DNA of 64,000 nucleotides from Geobacter sp. SVR (GCF_016865365.1 NZ_AP024469.1:3130501-3194500), one strand, 5' to 3'; shown: positions 18,302-27,733, counted from the first letter of the stretch. A program made the numbers and translations. Notes: generated by a model from the letters alone, not told the origin.

Positions 18302-19105
18302 TCATTTCCACACCAGCGTCTCCCCCACCTTCATCTGTCGCATCGTCTTGCCGAGCTTCAGCTTGTCCAATTCCACCTTGAACTGCTGGGGCGTGCCGGT
18401 CAGGGCCGGGAAGGTGCCGAAGTGCATCGGTACTGCCATGCGGGGGCGGATCAGCTTGACCGCCTGGGCAGCCAGGCGCGGTCCCATGGTGAACTTGTCG
18501 CCGATACAAACCATCATCAGGTCCACGCTGCCGGACAAAAGCGCCATGTCGTTGAACAGGTCGGTATCGCCGGTGTGGTAGATGCGGGGCCCGTTTTTGA
18601 CCGAAATCAGAAAGCCCCCCGGCTGACCGGCATAGACCGGTCCTTTTTCGGTATCCATGCTGCCGCCGTGCACTGCCGGGACAAAGCGCACCGACACCTC
18701 GCCGTCAAGCAGAGGGATTTCGCCGCCGAAGCTGCCGGTCAGGGCGCGGTCGGCCTGCTTTTCCGGAAAACCGGCATAGCTGACCATGGCTTTCATCAAG
18801 TCAAAGGTGGCCACCAGCTTGGCTCCGGTCCGTTTGGCTATTTCTACCGTATTGCCGATATGGTCGCCATGCCCGTGGGTCAGCAGGATCAGGTCCACCC
18901 GGTTGAGCGACTCCAGATCCTTCTGGCCATTGGGATTGGCCGGATTCACAATCCAGGGATCGATCAGCACGACTTTCCCGGCCGGCGTCGTAACCCGGAA
19001 AGCGGACTGGCCGAACCAGGTAATTTCGGTCGGGCCGGCCATGGCGACACCGTACAGACAGAGGGACAGCAGCACAGCAGCGACGACCAGCGAAAATCTC
19101 TTCAT
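18302..19105 (-). CDS. Exported UPF0173-like metal-dependent hydrolase
   Basis: The product is 267 residues with a clear Sec signal peptide ([23 protein letters not shown], residues 1-23). The mature part begins [14 protein letters not shown], the standard start of UPF0173 metallo-beta-lactamase-fold proteins, with [11 protein letters not shown] near residue 76, GDTDLFNDM and MHFGTFPAL as further metal sites. UPF0173 members are usually cytosolic, so the signal peptide is notable and predicts a periplasmic enzyme. GGGAGGTG precedes the ATG. The function in this family is not well defined. Confidence 0.85.
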   Translation of the reverse strand: MKRFSLVVAAVLLSLCLYGVAMAGPTEITWFGQSAFRVTTPAGKVVLIDPWIVNPANPNGQKDLESLNRVDLILLTHGHGDHIGNTVEIAKRTGAKLVATFDLMKAMVSYAGFPEKQADRALTGSFGGEIPLLDGEVSVRFVPAVHGGSMDTEKGPVYAGQPGGFLISVKNGPRIYHTGDTDLFNDMALLSGSVDLMMVCIGDKFTMGPRLAAQAVKLIRPRMAVPMHFGTFPALTGTPQQFKVELDKLKLGKTMRQMKVGETLVWK

Positions 19106-19204
19106 GATGCACCTCCCTTGGAATGTTGTTCTGATCTTTGTTTGCCGCCCCGTGATGCGGTACTGTCCGAGTTGCCCTGCAGAGCAGCGGCAACTGAATC
19201 CAGG

Positions 19205-21916
19205 TCAGACCCACTCGTCGATGGCAGCGATCATGCGCCCCTTGATCTCTTCGAGCTTGCCTTCGTCGGTGATCTTCTGCCCGAAAATGTCGCGCACGTA
19301 GAAGACGTCCGCCACCTGATCGACCTTGGTCGAGATCTTGGACACGCCGATGTAGAGCCCCATGTGGGTCAGGGTGCTGGTTATCAGGTACAGCAGGCCG
19401 ACCTTGTCGTGGGTGTAGATGTCGATGACGGTGTAGTCCTCGGAGACTTCGTTATCGAACTCGATCCGGGTCGGGAAACGGGGAGCCGGCCGGGCTGTCA
19501 GGAGCGAGGGGCGCTGCCGCTTTTCCACCAGCAGGGCCACATCGGCCTCTCCATGGATCACCCGACGCATGTCATTCTGCACCTTCTGCCAGCGCTGTTC
19601 ATCAACGATCAGTTCACCGTGGGGGGAGTTGACCTGCAGGATGTCCAGCACCTTGCCGTTGCGGCAGGTATTGATCTGGGCACCCAGGATGTTGACGCCG
19701 TTGGCCGCCATCACTCCGGTGATGCGGGAAAACAGCCCCGGCATATCGGGGGTGCAGATGGTGAACTCGGAGTAGCCGTTTTCCGGGCGGTGAACCACCT
19801 GCATCAGGATGTCTGACCGCTCCAGCCCCATCAGCGTGCGGACATGTTCGGAAATCAGCGGGACATTGTTGGACAGGAGCAGCCGCACCGGCATGGCCTT
19901 GAGCTCGGCCTGCACCTTGGCAGGCGGAAATTCGTCCTTCAACAGCTCCGTTACCTTGCGCATGACGCCTTTGACCCGCTCGCTGCTTGCCTCCAGGCGG
20001 AAATCGCCCCGTTCCAGCACGTTGAAGGCCTTTTCGTACAGTTCCTGGAACAGAAGCGCCTTCCAGCTTGTCCAGACGTCGGAACCGACCGCCCGGACAT
20101 CGGCTACGGTCAGCAGAAAGAGCATCTTCAGATTTTCACTGGTTTCCATCTGGCGGGCGAACTGGATAATCATCCGCTCGTCGTTCAGGTCACGGCGCTG
20201 GGAGATGTGGGCAAAGAGCAGGTGCTGGCGAACAAGGAATGCCAGGCGTTCGCTGTCTTCCCGGGAAAGACCGAGCCGGCGGCAGATGGACGGGATCATG
20301 GCCGCACCCTTCTCGGCATGGCCTCCGCCGGCCCCTTTGCCAATGTCATGGAACAGGACCGACAGCACCAGCAGCTCGCGTTTTCCGACCTGGGCCGCGA
20401 TCTCGCAGGGGAACGGCAGTTCCTTTTTCAGGTCGTTGTTCAGCATCCGCTCGGTCTCTTCCACGGCGAACAGGGTATGAATGTCAACGGTGTAGATGTG
20501 ATACAGGTCGTGCTGCACCTTGCAGTAGATGTGCTCCATCTCGGGGATGTAGTTGTTGAGGAACTCCAGGTGGTGCATCCTGCGCAAGGCTTCGGCCACA
20601 CCTTTGGTCGAGCTCAGGATGTTGAGGAAGGACTGGCTGACGTCGCGGTTGCGGCGGAATTTGTCGTTGACCAGGTGCAGGTTTTTGCGGACCAGCCCCT
20701 TGACGCGGACATTCAGGGTCACGCCGTGCTTCTGGGCCAGCTCGAAGATCCGCATCAGCACCACCGGATTCTTTTCCACCACCGTTTCGTCCGGAACGAT
20801 CAGCTCACCCTTGAGCACGAAACAGCCATCCCCCACCGGCCGCCGCACGAAGTAGCCCAGGATCTTCAGAGCCCCTTCGTCCCGCCAGACGCAGCGCGAA
20901 ACCAGGCTGGAAGAAAAATGCTCCACCCGGTTGGCATGGCGGTAGTAATCCCGCATGAAATCTTCCACCGCCAGCACCCGGTCCCGGTCCTGATATCCCA
21001 GGAATCCGGCCAGATGGACCTGGGCATCGAAGGTCAACTGGTCGTTCTTGCGTCCGCTGAAGTAATGCAGTTCGTTGCGGATACGCCACAGGTAATCGAG
21101 AGCGGCATAATAGGTTTCCAGCTCATCTTCGCTGAGAATGCCTTTGATGATCAGTTCCTTGGGATAGTTGAACTTGTACTTGACCCGCGCTACCCACATG
21201 GCGGTCTGCAGGTCGCGCAGCCCACCTTCCCCTTCCTTCAGGTTGGGCTCCAGGAGATACACGGTCGAGCCGTACTTTTCACGCCGCACCTTCAGCTCGG
21301 ACATCTTCTCCTTGATGAACTTGTCGCTGGACTTGGGTAGAATCTGGGTGAAGATAACCTTGTGCAGCGCTTCGTACAGCTGCCGGCTACCGTTCAGGTA
21401 ACGCACGTCCATCAGGGCGGTCTTGACCGTGTTGTCTGCAGCGGCCATCTCGACGCAATCGGCAATGACACGTACCGAATACCCCACATCCAGCCGCATG
21501 TCCCACAGGAAGTAGAGCAGTTTCTGGGCGATGTCCTCCACCTGGGAAACCGGCATGCTGCCGTCATGCAGGAACATGATGTCGATGTCTGAGTAGGGGT
21601 TGAGTTCTCCCCGCCCGTAACCGCCGACAGCCACCAGTGCCACGTGTTCCATGGCTGCGCGGCTGCTGTCGATATCGTCCAGAATCGACAGAAACAGCTT
21701 GTTGACCAGTTCGTCGATCATGTCGCACAAAAGGTGCGTAATTTCGGTGCCCGAGGCGCCCCCTTGATGCACCGTGCGGATCTCTTCTCGATAATGGCTG
21801 AGAAAATTCTTGCAGCCGGAGAGGTACAGCGGACGTTTCTCCTCGAATCCGGCCATTCCGGCATCCCCGACGGCATGAATATCGTCGGGGAAATATGGGT
21901 CGACATAGAATTGCAT
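19205..21916 (-). CDS. glnD: [PII] uridylyltransferase / uridylyl-removing enzyme
   Basis: GlnD senses glutamine and adds or removes UMP on PII proteins, setting nitrogen metabolism. The 903-residue protein has the nucleotidyltransferase motif GGYGRGELNPYSDIDI near residue 97, a GlnD-type helical region, the HD domain with VLFHDIGKGAGGGHAEKG, and two C-terminal ACT domains (PDMPGLFSRITGVM and HDKVGLLYLITSTL). All parts are intact and the length matches the family. The ATG at 21914-21916 has a G-rich Shine-Dalgarno. Upstream at 22031-22079 there are two perfect palindromes that could regulate it. Confidence 0.95.
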   Translation of the reverse strand: MQFYVDPYFPDDIHAVGDAGMAGFEEKRPLYLSGCKNFLSHYREEIRTVHQGGASGTEITHLLCDMIDELVNKLFLSILDDIDSSRAAMEHVALVAVGGYGRGELNPYSDIDIMFLHDGSMPVSQVEDIAQKLLYFLWDMRLDVGYSVRVIADCVEMAAADNTVKTALMDVRYLNGSRQLYEALHKVIFTQILPKSSDKFIKEKMSELKVRREKYGSTVYLLEPNLKEGEGGLRDLQTAMWVARVKYKFNYPKELIIKGILSEDELETYYAALDYLWRIRNELHYFSGRKNDQLTFDAQVHLAGFLGYQDRDRVLAVEDFMRDYYRHANRVEHFSSSLVSRCVWRDEGALKILGYFVRRPVGDGCFVLKGELIVPDETVVEKNPVVLMRIFELAQKHGVTLNVRVKGLVRKNLHLVNDKFRRNRDVSQSFLNILSSTKGVAEALRRMHHLEFLNNYIPEMEHIYCKVQHDLYHIYTVDIHTLFAVEETERMLNNDLKKELPFPCEIAAQVGKRELLVLSVLFHDIGKGAGGGHAEKGAAMIPSICRRLGLSREDSERLAFLVRQHLLFAHISQRRDLNDERMIIQFARQMETSENLKMLFLLTVADVRAVGSDVWTSWKALLFQELYEKAFNVLERGDFRLEASSERVKGVMRKVTELLKDEFPPAKVQAELKAMPVRLLLSNNVPLISEHVRTLMGLERSDILMQVVHRPENGYSEFTICTPDMPGLFSRITGVMAANGVNILGAQINTCRNGKVLDILQVNSPHGELIVDEQRWQKVQNDMRRVIHGEADVALLVEKRQRPSLLTARPAPRFPTRIEFDNEVSEDYTVIDIYTHDKVGLLYLITSTLTHMGLYIGVSKISTKVDQVADVFYVRDIFGQKITDEGKLEEIKGRMIAAIDEWV

Positions 21917-22030
21917 GCGGCTGCCCCCCTGATCTGTCCAGTAGAATAGTCTTATCCTACGAATTCACAGGTCAAGGCAACCGTTTTTTGGACCGGGACT
22001 GCCAGCTCCGCTTCTCTGGTAACCTGCTGT

Positions 22031-22079
22031 CTGGCAGGAATATTCCTGTCAGGCGGGAATTATTCCTGTCCGACAGGAA
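22031..22079. repeat. Pair of perfect palindromes sharing GACAGGAA / CAGGAAT units
   Basis: CAGGAATATTCCTG (22035-22048) is a perfect 14-base palindrome inside CTGgCAGGAATATTCCTGtCAG. TTCCTGTC-C-GACAGGAA (22063-22079) is a second palindrome with eight-base arms. Both use the same TTCCTGTC half-site. They lie 115-163 bases upstream of glnD and just past the terminator of the small membrane gene. They could be a tandem operator. Confidence 0.5.
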
Positions 22080-22110
22080 AGCCCCGCCTCCATACCGGAG
22101 AGCGGGGCTT
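22079..22110 (-). terminator. GC-rich hairpin, probable terminator of the 67-residue gene
   Basis: AAGCCCCGC and GCGGGGCTT pair around a CTCTCCGGTATGGAG insert that can extend the stem. On the minus strand it is followed only by TTTCCTGTC, a short T run. Confidence 0.6.
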
Positions 22111-22161
22111 GAATACGGCGGCGGAAAAAAGGAGCGCCAGCGGCGGGGAGGAGTCTGGAGC

Positions 22162-22365
22162 TTAAGCATGTCTCCTGCCCTGCGACAACACGCCGGACCT
22201 GCGGCAGCCGCAGATTCGCACCGTCAGGAACAGCATGGAGAAACCGAGCAGCACCCTTACGAACATCCCGCTGAAGCCATCCAGTATGCCGGTCCCGGAG
22301 AGCAGCCACGTCAGGATTCCTATCACTACCAGAACAGCGAAAACGGCGATGAGTTCCTTTTGCAT
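22162..22365 (-). CDS. Small two-helix membrane protein
   Basis: The 67-residue product begins MQKELIAVFAVLVVIGILTW on the ATG at 22363-22365, with a strong AGGAGGTGG six bases upstream. The longer in-frame reading has no such signal. Two hydrophobic helices, about residues 5-25 and 32-53, are separated by LSGTGILDGFSG. The tail is short and basic (CGCRRSGVLSQGRRHA). I do not recognise a named family. The good ribosome-binding site and following hairpin terminator argue that it is expressed as a single gene. Confidence 0.65.
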   Translation of the reverse strand: MQKELIAVFAVLVVIGILTWLLSGTGILDGFSGMFVRVLLGFSMLFLTVRICGCRRSGVLSQGRRHA

Positions 22366-22790
22366 GATCCACCTCCTGACAATAGGTTGATGCCCATAAA
22401 AAGCATAAGCCATGCCAGGGAATTGTCCACCAAGTGCGGCGAAGATCGGGCCTCCTCGCGAACTGGCACCTTGCACCAGATCGCGGCCAGCGCCCCAGCC
22501 GACAGCCGGCTGCTGTCGATTACCTGGACAGCGTCGCCTGCCAGCCGGCAAAGGTGATGCCCCGTGTGACGCGGATGCTGTCCAGCGTGCGAGAACTGGG
22601 CGAGTCGATGCTGTCGTGCTTCAATGCCCACGAATTGGCAGCGAGCTTGCTTCATGCGGCTTTATTCTGCGCGAACACCTCGGACCGTGCGACATACACC
22701 GCCGGTACTTCATGGCGCGAACCGATCATCACCGTGCCTGTGAACACGTGCATTTCGCCCTGGCCGAGGGGGTCTAGGCGACATCGCTGC
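22366..22790. other. 425-base stretch without a convincing gene
   Basis: Several overlapping open frames exist on both strands here, but none shows a Shine-Dalgarno site, a known domain or consistent codon use. The GC content is that of the flanks. It may be decayed coding sequence or long leader DNA. No RNA structure was recognised. Confidence 0.4.
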
Positions 22791-22826
22791 AAAAAACGCC
22801 CCGCTCAGCATATCCGAGCGGGGCGT
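22791..22826 (-). terminator. Intrinsic terminator downstream of pyc
   Basis: Read on the minus strand, ACGCCCCGCTC, a nine-base loop and GAGCGGGGCGT are followed by TTTTTT. It lies about 150 bases beyond the pyruvate carboxylase stop. Confidence 0.88.
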
Positions 22827-22850
22827 TGAAGTTTGTCTACCTGTTTTTCA

Positions 22851-22972
22851 ACGGCACAGCCAAAGGCTCCAGATGCAAGGCGCACCGGAGGACGGGGCGC
22901 GAGGCGTAGCAGCGCTACGTTGAACGTCCCGTCCGAGGAGCAACGCCGCAGACGGACCTTTGGCGAAGCCGT
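22851..22972. repeat. Long palindromic intergenic repeat, GCGTAGC family copy 1
   Basis: ACGGC, GCCAAAGG and CCGGAGGACGGGGCG on the left pair with CGTCCCGTCCGAGG, CCTTTGGC and GCCGT on the right, around the centre GGCGTAGCAGCGCTACGT. It abuts the pyc stop codon. Relatives with the same centre lie at 39662-39759 and 41192-41295. Confidence 0.7.
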
Positions 22973-22975
22973 CAA

Positions 22976-25900
22976 TCAGCCCATAACGATGACCAGGTCT
23001 TCCTTCTCCACCTTCTCCCCTTCCTTGAACTTCACCTCTGCCACCGTGCCGTCCGCCTTGGCCTTGATGTTGGTCTCCATCTTCATGGCCTCGGTCACTA
23101 TCAGCACATCGCCGGCCTTGACCACATCGCCCGCCTTGACGTTGACCTTGAGCACCTTGCCCGGCATCGGCGCACCGATATGGCCGGCGTTGCCCTTGTC
23201 GGCCTTGACACGCACCGCCTCGTCGGTCTGGGCCGACTGGTCGCGGACCACCACCGAGCGATTGTTGCCATTCAGTTCGAAGTACACTGCCCGGGTGCCG
23301 TCCTTCTGGACCTTGCCGATGGCGTTCAGCTTGATGATCAGGGTCTTGCCCGGCTCGAGGTCGAGGGAGGTCTCCTGACCCGGCTCCAGACCGTAGAAGA
23401 AGATTGGGGTCGGGATGACCGCGGTGTCGGAAAATTCCTGGCGATGCCGGTCGAACTCGGGATAGACGTGTGGGTAGAGGATGGAGGAGATCAGAGCCTT
23501 GTCGTCCACCTTATGGCCCAGTTTTTCCTCCAACTTCAGCCGCTCCTCGAAGAAATCCACCGGCTCCAGCAGCTCGCCGGGACGGCAAGTGATCGGCTGC
23601 TCCCCCTTGAGGATGATCTTCTGCAGCTCTTCCGGCCACCCCTGATAGGGCTGGCCGAGCATGCCCTTGAACATGCCCACCACCGACTCGGGAAAGGCCA
23701 GCTCTGCCCCCTTGGTGAAGACATCCTCAGGCTGCAGGTCGTTCTTGACCAGGAACATGGCCATGTCCCCCACCACCTTGGAGGAGGGGGTGACCTTGAC
23801 GATGTCGCCGAAGAGCATGTTGACCTTGTGGTACATCTCCTTGCACTCGTCCCAGCGCTCGATCAGACCGAGGCCGGCCACCTGCGGCTTATAGTTGGAG
23901 TACTGGCCGCCGGGAATCTCGTGGTGGTAGACCTCGGCCGTGCCGCTTTTCAGGCCTGACTCGAAGGGGGCGTAGTAGTCGCGCACCGTCTCCCAATAGT
24001 TGGCCAGCTTCTGCAGGCCGGGGGCGTTGACCTGCGGGTCGCGCTCGCTTCCCTCCAGGGTGGCCACCAGGGCGTTCAGGTTGGGCTGGGCGGTCAGCCC
24101 CGACAGGGACGACAGGGCCGCATCCACGATATCGACTCCTGCCTCGGCCGCCTTGAGCAGCGTGGCGCTGCCGTTGCTGGAAGTGTCGTGGGTATGCAGG
24201 TGCACCGGGATGCCGATATTCTCCTTGAGGGCCTTGACCAGTTTGTAGGCGGCCAGCGGCTTCAACAGGCCGGCCATGTCCTTGATGGCCAGGATATGGG
24301 CACCCATTGCCTCCAGTTCCTTGGCCATGCCGATGTAGTACTCCAACGGGTATTTGTCCCGCTTCGGGTCGGTGATGTCGCCGGTGTAACAGATGGCCGC
24401 CTCGCAGACCTTGCCGGTCTTGCGCACCGCTTCCATGGCCACCTGCATGCCTTTGGTCCAGTTGAGGGAGTCGAACACCCGGAAGATATCGACCCCCGAA
24501 TTGGCTGCCTCTTCCACGAACTTTTCGACCACGTTGTCGGGATAGTTGGTGTAGCCGACGGCATTGGAACCGCGCAGCAGCATCTGGAACAGGATGTTGG
24601 GAACCGCCTCGGACAGCTTGTGGAGACGCTGCCAGGGGTCTTCCTTCAGAAAGCGCATGGAGACGTCAAAGGTGGCGCCCCCCCAGCATTCCAGCGAAAA
24701 CAGGTCCGCCCCCAGGTAGGAGGTCGGCTCGGCGATCCTGAGCAGGTCGTAGGTACGCACGCGGGTGGCCAGATTGGACTGGTGGGCATCGCGCATGCTG
24801 GTGTCGGTCAACAGCAGTTTCTTCTGCTCCAGGATCCACTTGGAGAGCCCCTCGGCCCCCAGCGTCATCAGCAGGTCGCGGCTGCCGGCCGGGCGCGGCC
24901 GGGTGTAGTCGATCTCCGGCAGGCGGGCTTCGATCAGGTCGGCCGACTTGAGCGGCTTGACGATGCCGGGAGAACCGTTGACGACCACGTCCCCCAGGAA
25001 GGAGAGCACCTTGCTGGCGCGATCCTTCTTCTCGCGGAACTGCAGCAGCTCCGGATGCTTATCGATGAAGGAGGTGTCGCAGTTGCCTTTCAGGAACACC
25101 GGATGGGTGACAACGTTCTCCAGAAAGCCGATGTTGGTCTTGACTCCGCGTACGCGGAATTCCTGCAGGGCGCGGTTCATGATGTGGGCCGCGTCCTGGA
25201 ACGACAGCCCCCAGGAACTTACCTTGACCAGCAACGAATCGTAGTGGGGGGTGATCTTGGAGCCGGTGAAGGCGTTGCCCGCATCCAGGCGTATACCGCA
25301 GCCGGCTGCCGAACGATAGGTGGTCAGGGTGCCGAAATCGGGGGAGAAATTATTGGCCGGGTCCTCGGTGGTGATGCGGCACTGGATGGCATAGCCGCGC
25401 ATGTCGATGGCGCTCTGGGAGGGGATGTTGATCTCCGGGTCGGAGAGTTTGTGTCCGCAGGCCACCAGGATCTGATTCTGCACCAGGTTGCGGCCGGTGA
25501 TCATCTCGGTCACGGTATGCTCGACCTGAATGCGGGGATTCATCTCGATGAAGTAGTGATTACCCTCCTGGTCCACCAGAAACTCAACCGTACCGGCGTT
25601 GCGGTATCTGACCTGCCCGGCGATCTTGAGGGCCGCGGTGCAGAGCTCCTCACGCTGGGTCTGGGTCAGGCAGAGCGCCGGCGCGAACTCGACCACCTTC
25701 TGATGGCGGCGCTGCACCGAGCAGTCGCGCTCGAAGAAATGCACCAGGTTGCCGTAGTTGTCTCCCAGCACCTGCACCTCGATATGCTTGGGGTTGGCCA
25801 GGTAGCGCTCCAGGAATACGGCGGCATTGCCGAAGGAGGCCTTGGCCTCGCTGCCGGCCGCCACCAGCCCTTCCAGCAGTTCCTTCTTGTTGTGGGCCAC

Positions 25901-26422
25901 CCGCATGCCCCGTCCGCCGCCGCCGGCCGCGGCCTTGATGATGATCGGATAGCCGTGGTCCTTGGCGAATTTGAGAGCCTCCTCCTCTTTGGTGATCGGC
26001 TCCTCGGTGCCGGGCACCACGTTGACACCGGCCGCAATGGCCGCTTTGCGGCCGGCCACCTTGTCACCCAGAGCGCGCTGCATGTCGGCGGTGGGGCCGA
26101 TGAAGGTGATGCCGTTGGCTTCGCATTTCTCGGCGAATTCGGCATTTTCCGCCAGAAAACCGTAACCGGGATGGATGGCATCCACATCGGCCTTGAGCGC
26201 CAGGGCAATGATTTCGTCGATCCCCAGGTAGGCGTCAATGGGGGCCTTGCCCTTGCCGACCTGATAAGCCTCATCCGCCTTGTAGCGGTGCAGCGAGAGC
26301 TTGTCCTCCTCGGAATAGATGGCGACCGTGCCGATGCCCAACTCGGTGCAGGCCCGGAAGATACGGATGGCGATCTCGCCGCGGTTGGCTGCCATGACCT
26401 TGCGGAATCTCTGTTTCTGCAT
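22976..26422 (-). CDS. pyc: Pyruvate carboxylase
   Basis: Pyc carboxylates pyruvate to oxaloacetate with ATP and biotin, filling the TCA cycle. The 1148-residue single-chain enzyme has the biotin carboxylase part (residues 1-450: KVMAANRGEIAIRIFRAC, AAAGGGGRGMRV, FIEMNPRIQVEHTVTE), the carboxyltransferase TIM barrel (LLTDTSMRDAHQSNLATR, LECWGGATFDVSMRFL, HLHTHDTSSNG), an allosteric linker, and the biotinyl domain with VTEAMKMETNIKA. It starts MQKQRFRKVMAANRGE at 26420-26422 after GGGAGGAG. An upstream in-frame ATG is not supported. It is the only gene of its transcript and ends at the terminator at 22791-22826. Confidence 0.97.
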   Translation of the reverse strand: MQKQRFRKVMAANRGEIAIRIFRACTELGIGTVAIYSEEDKLSLHRYKADEAYQVGKGKAPIDAYLGIDEIIALALKADVDAIHPGYGFLAENAEFAEKCEANGITFIGPTADMQRALGDKVAGRKAAIAAGVNVVPGTEEPITKEEEALKFAKDHGYPIIIKAAAGGGGRGMRVAHNKKELLEGLVAAGSEAKASFGNAAVFLERYLANPKHIEVQVLGDNYGNLVHFFERDCSVQRRHQKVVEFAPALCLTQTQREELCTAALKIAGQVRYRNAGTVEFLVDQEGNHYFIEMNPRIQVEHTVTEMITGRNLVQNQILVACGHKLSDPEINIPSQSAIDMRGYAIQCRITTEDPANNFSPDFGTLTTYRSAAGCGIRLDAGNAFTGSKITPHYDSLLVKVSSWGLSFQDAAHIMNRALQEFRVRGVKTNIGFLENVVTHPVFLKGNCDTSFIDKHPELLQFREKKDRASKVLSFLGDVVVNGSPGIVKPLKSADLIEARLPEIDYTRPRPAGSRDLLMTLGAEGLSKWILEQKKLLLTDTSMRDAHQSNLATRVRTYDLLRIAEPTSYLGADLFSLECWGGATFDVSMRFLKEDPWQRLHKLSEAVPNILFQMLLRGSNAVGYTNYPDNVVEKFVEEAANSGVDIFRVFDSLNWTKGMQVAMEAVRKTGKVCEAAICYTGDITDPKRDKYPLEYYIGMAKELEAMGAHILAIKDMAGLLKPLAAYKLVKALKENIGIPVHLHTHDTSSNGSATLLKAAEAGVDIVDAALSSLSGLTAQPNLNALVATLEGSERDPQVNAPGLQKLANYWETVRDYYAPFESGLKSGTAEVYHHEIPGGQYSNYKPQVAGLGLIERWDECKEMYHKVNMLFGDIVKVTPSSKVVGDMAMFLVKNDLQPEDVFTKGAELAFPESVVGMFKGMLGQPYQGWPEELQKIILKGEQPITCRPGELLEPVDFFEERLKLEEKLGHKVDDKALISSILYPHVYPEFDRHRQEFSDTAVIPTPIFFYGLEPGQETSLDLEPGKTLIIKLNAIGKVQKDGTRAVYFELNGNNRSVVVRDQSAQTDEAVRVKADKGNAGHIGAPMPGKVLKVNVKAGDVVKAGDVLIVTEAMKMETNIKAKADGTVAEVKFKEGEKVEKEDLVIVMG

Positions 26423-26495
26423 ACAGGTTACTCCTCCCGATTTTTTGTTGAACAATAAGTACTGGAACTAAATAGTCTTCCGAAAATTCAAAAAA

Positions 26496-26510
26496 TTTAG
26501 TCAAACTAAA
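26496..26510. promoter_or_regulatory. Perfect palindrome in the pyc-ilvE divergent region
   Basis: TTTAGT-CAA-ACTAAA lies in a very AT-rich stretch 74-88 bases upstream of pyc and about 150 bases upstream of ilvE. A further ACTAAA at 26467-26472 repeats the half-site. It is a candidate operator for a dimeric regulator. The protein is not identified. Confidence 0.45.
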
Positions 26511-26597
26511 ATTTTCTAGTTATTTTAAATACTTACAGAACCAAAAGCGCTGGCACTTAACCATGACCGCAGGGGTTTGTCAACAGGGTTTTTCACC

Positions 26598-26626
26598 TTG
26601 CCGTAAAGGTACGGTTATGGTACAAA
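26598..26626 (+). promoter_or_regulatory. Predicted sigma-70 promoter for ilvE
   Basis: TTGCCG (26598-26603) and TACAAA (26621-26626) have a 17-base spacer, giving a leader of about 27 bases before the ATG at 26660. Confidence 0.5.
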
Positions 26627-26659
26627 AATCGCGATTACACGACATGGGGAGGCGCATCG

Positions 26660-27733
26660 ATGGAGATCACGATTACCCCGCTGCCCGCGGACAAGATCAA
26701 GGACAAGATCAAGGATCAGGCTCAACTCGGCTTTGGTAAGTATTTTACCGACCGGATGCTGCTTGTCGAGTGGAAGGCAGGCCAGGGGTGGGTCGATGCG
26801 CGCGTCAAGCCTCACGAGCCGTTTCAGTTGGATCCGGCCTGTGCAGTGTTGCACTATGCCCAGGAGATCTTCGAGGGTCTCAAGGCTTACAAGTGGGACG
26901 ACGGTCGCGTGGCCCTGTTCCGCCCCGAAATGAATGCCCGCCGCTTCAACCAGTCCGCCGAACGCATTTGCATGCCGGCGGTTCCGGAGGAGCTGTTCCT
27001 GAAAGGGATCGAGCAGTTGGTCGCCCTGGAAAAGGACTGGATTCCGACTGCACCCGAAACCTCGCTCTACATTCGTCCGGCCATGATCGCCGTTGATCCG
27101 GTTCTGGGGGTCAAGCCCTCCGATCATTACTACTTCTTCGTCATCCTTTCGCCGGTGGGGGCCTATTACGCCGCCGGCTTCAATCCGGTCAACATCCTCG
27201 TGGAGGACCGCTATGTGCGTGCCGTCCCGGGAGGAACCGGCGAGGCCAAGACCGGCGGAAACTACGCCAGTTCGCTGATGGCCGCCCAGGAAGCCAAGAA
27301 AAAGGGCTTCGACCAGGTGCTCTGGCTGGATGGCCGCGAACGGCGCTACATCGAAGAAGTGGGCGCCATGAACATGTTCTTTGCCTACGGCAACAAGATC
27401 GTCACCGCCCCCCTGACCGGTACGATCCTGTCCGGCGTCACCCGCGATTCGGTGCTGACCCTGGCGCCGACCTTAGGATACGAGGTTGAGGAACGCCTGA
27501 TCGACATCGCAGAACTGATGGCCGACATCCGGGCCGGCAAGGTAACCGAAGCCTTTGGCAGCGGAACCGCCGCCGTGATCACTCCGGTCGGCAAACTCTG
27601 CTACAAGGACGAGTGCCTGCAGTTGACCGGGGGACGGGTGGGTGATATCACCCAGAAACTGTACGATACCCTGACAGGCATCCAGACCGGCAAGATCAAG
27701 GACGAATTCGGCTGGGTCAGGTTCGTGGCCTGA
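26660..27733 (+). CDS. ilvE: Branched-chain amino acid aminotransferase (long, class II type)
   Basis: IlvE interconverts Leu, Ile and Val with their 2-oxoacids using PLP and glutamate. The 357-residue length and the motifs HYAQEIFEGLKAYKWDDG, FRPEMNARRFNQSAERICMP, the Lys-bearing TGEAKTGGNYASSLMAAQEA, the EVGAMNMFF turn and FGSGTAAVITPVG define the longer (BCAT2-like) branch of fold-IV transaminases. GGGGAGG lies ten bases ahead of the ATG. The gene diverges from pyc across an AT-rich 240-base region, so shared control of pyruvate use and branched-chain synthesis is possible but not shown. Confidence 0.95.
   Translation: MEITITPLPADKIKDKIKDQAQLGFGKYFTDRMLLVEWKAGQGWVDARVKPHEPFQLDPACAVLHYAQEIFEGLKAYKWDDGRVALFRPEMNARRFNQSAERICMPAVPEELFLKGIEQLVALEKDWIPTAPETSLYIRPAMIAVDPVLGVKPSDHYYFFVILSPVGAYYAAGFNPVNILVEDRYVRAVPGGTGEAKTGGNYASSLMAAQEAKKKGFDQVLWLDGRERRYIEEVGAMNMFFAYGNKIVTAPLTGTILSGVTRDSVLTLAPTLGYEVEERLIDIAELMADIRAGKVTEAFGSGTAAVITPVGKLCYKDECLQLTGGRVGDITQKLYDTLTGIQTGKIKDEFGWVRFVA

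Noticed and set aside
19844-21340. 498-residue open frame antisense to glnD
   Set aside because: It is an antisense shadow of a complete, motif-rich GlnD.
22434-22829. 131-residue frame in the gap upstream of the pyc terminator
   Set aside because: It runs through the terminator hairpin, has no Shine-Dalgarno and ends in the low-complexity terminator region.
24188-26458. 756-residue open frame antisense to pyc
   Set aside because: It is a shadow of the biotin carboxylase region, with no start signal and no similarity.
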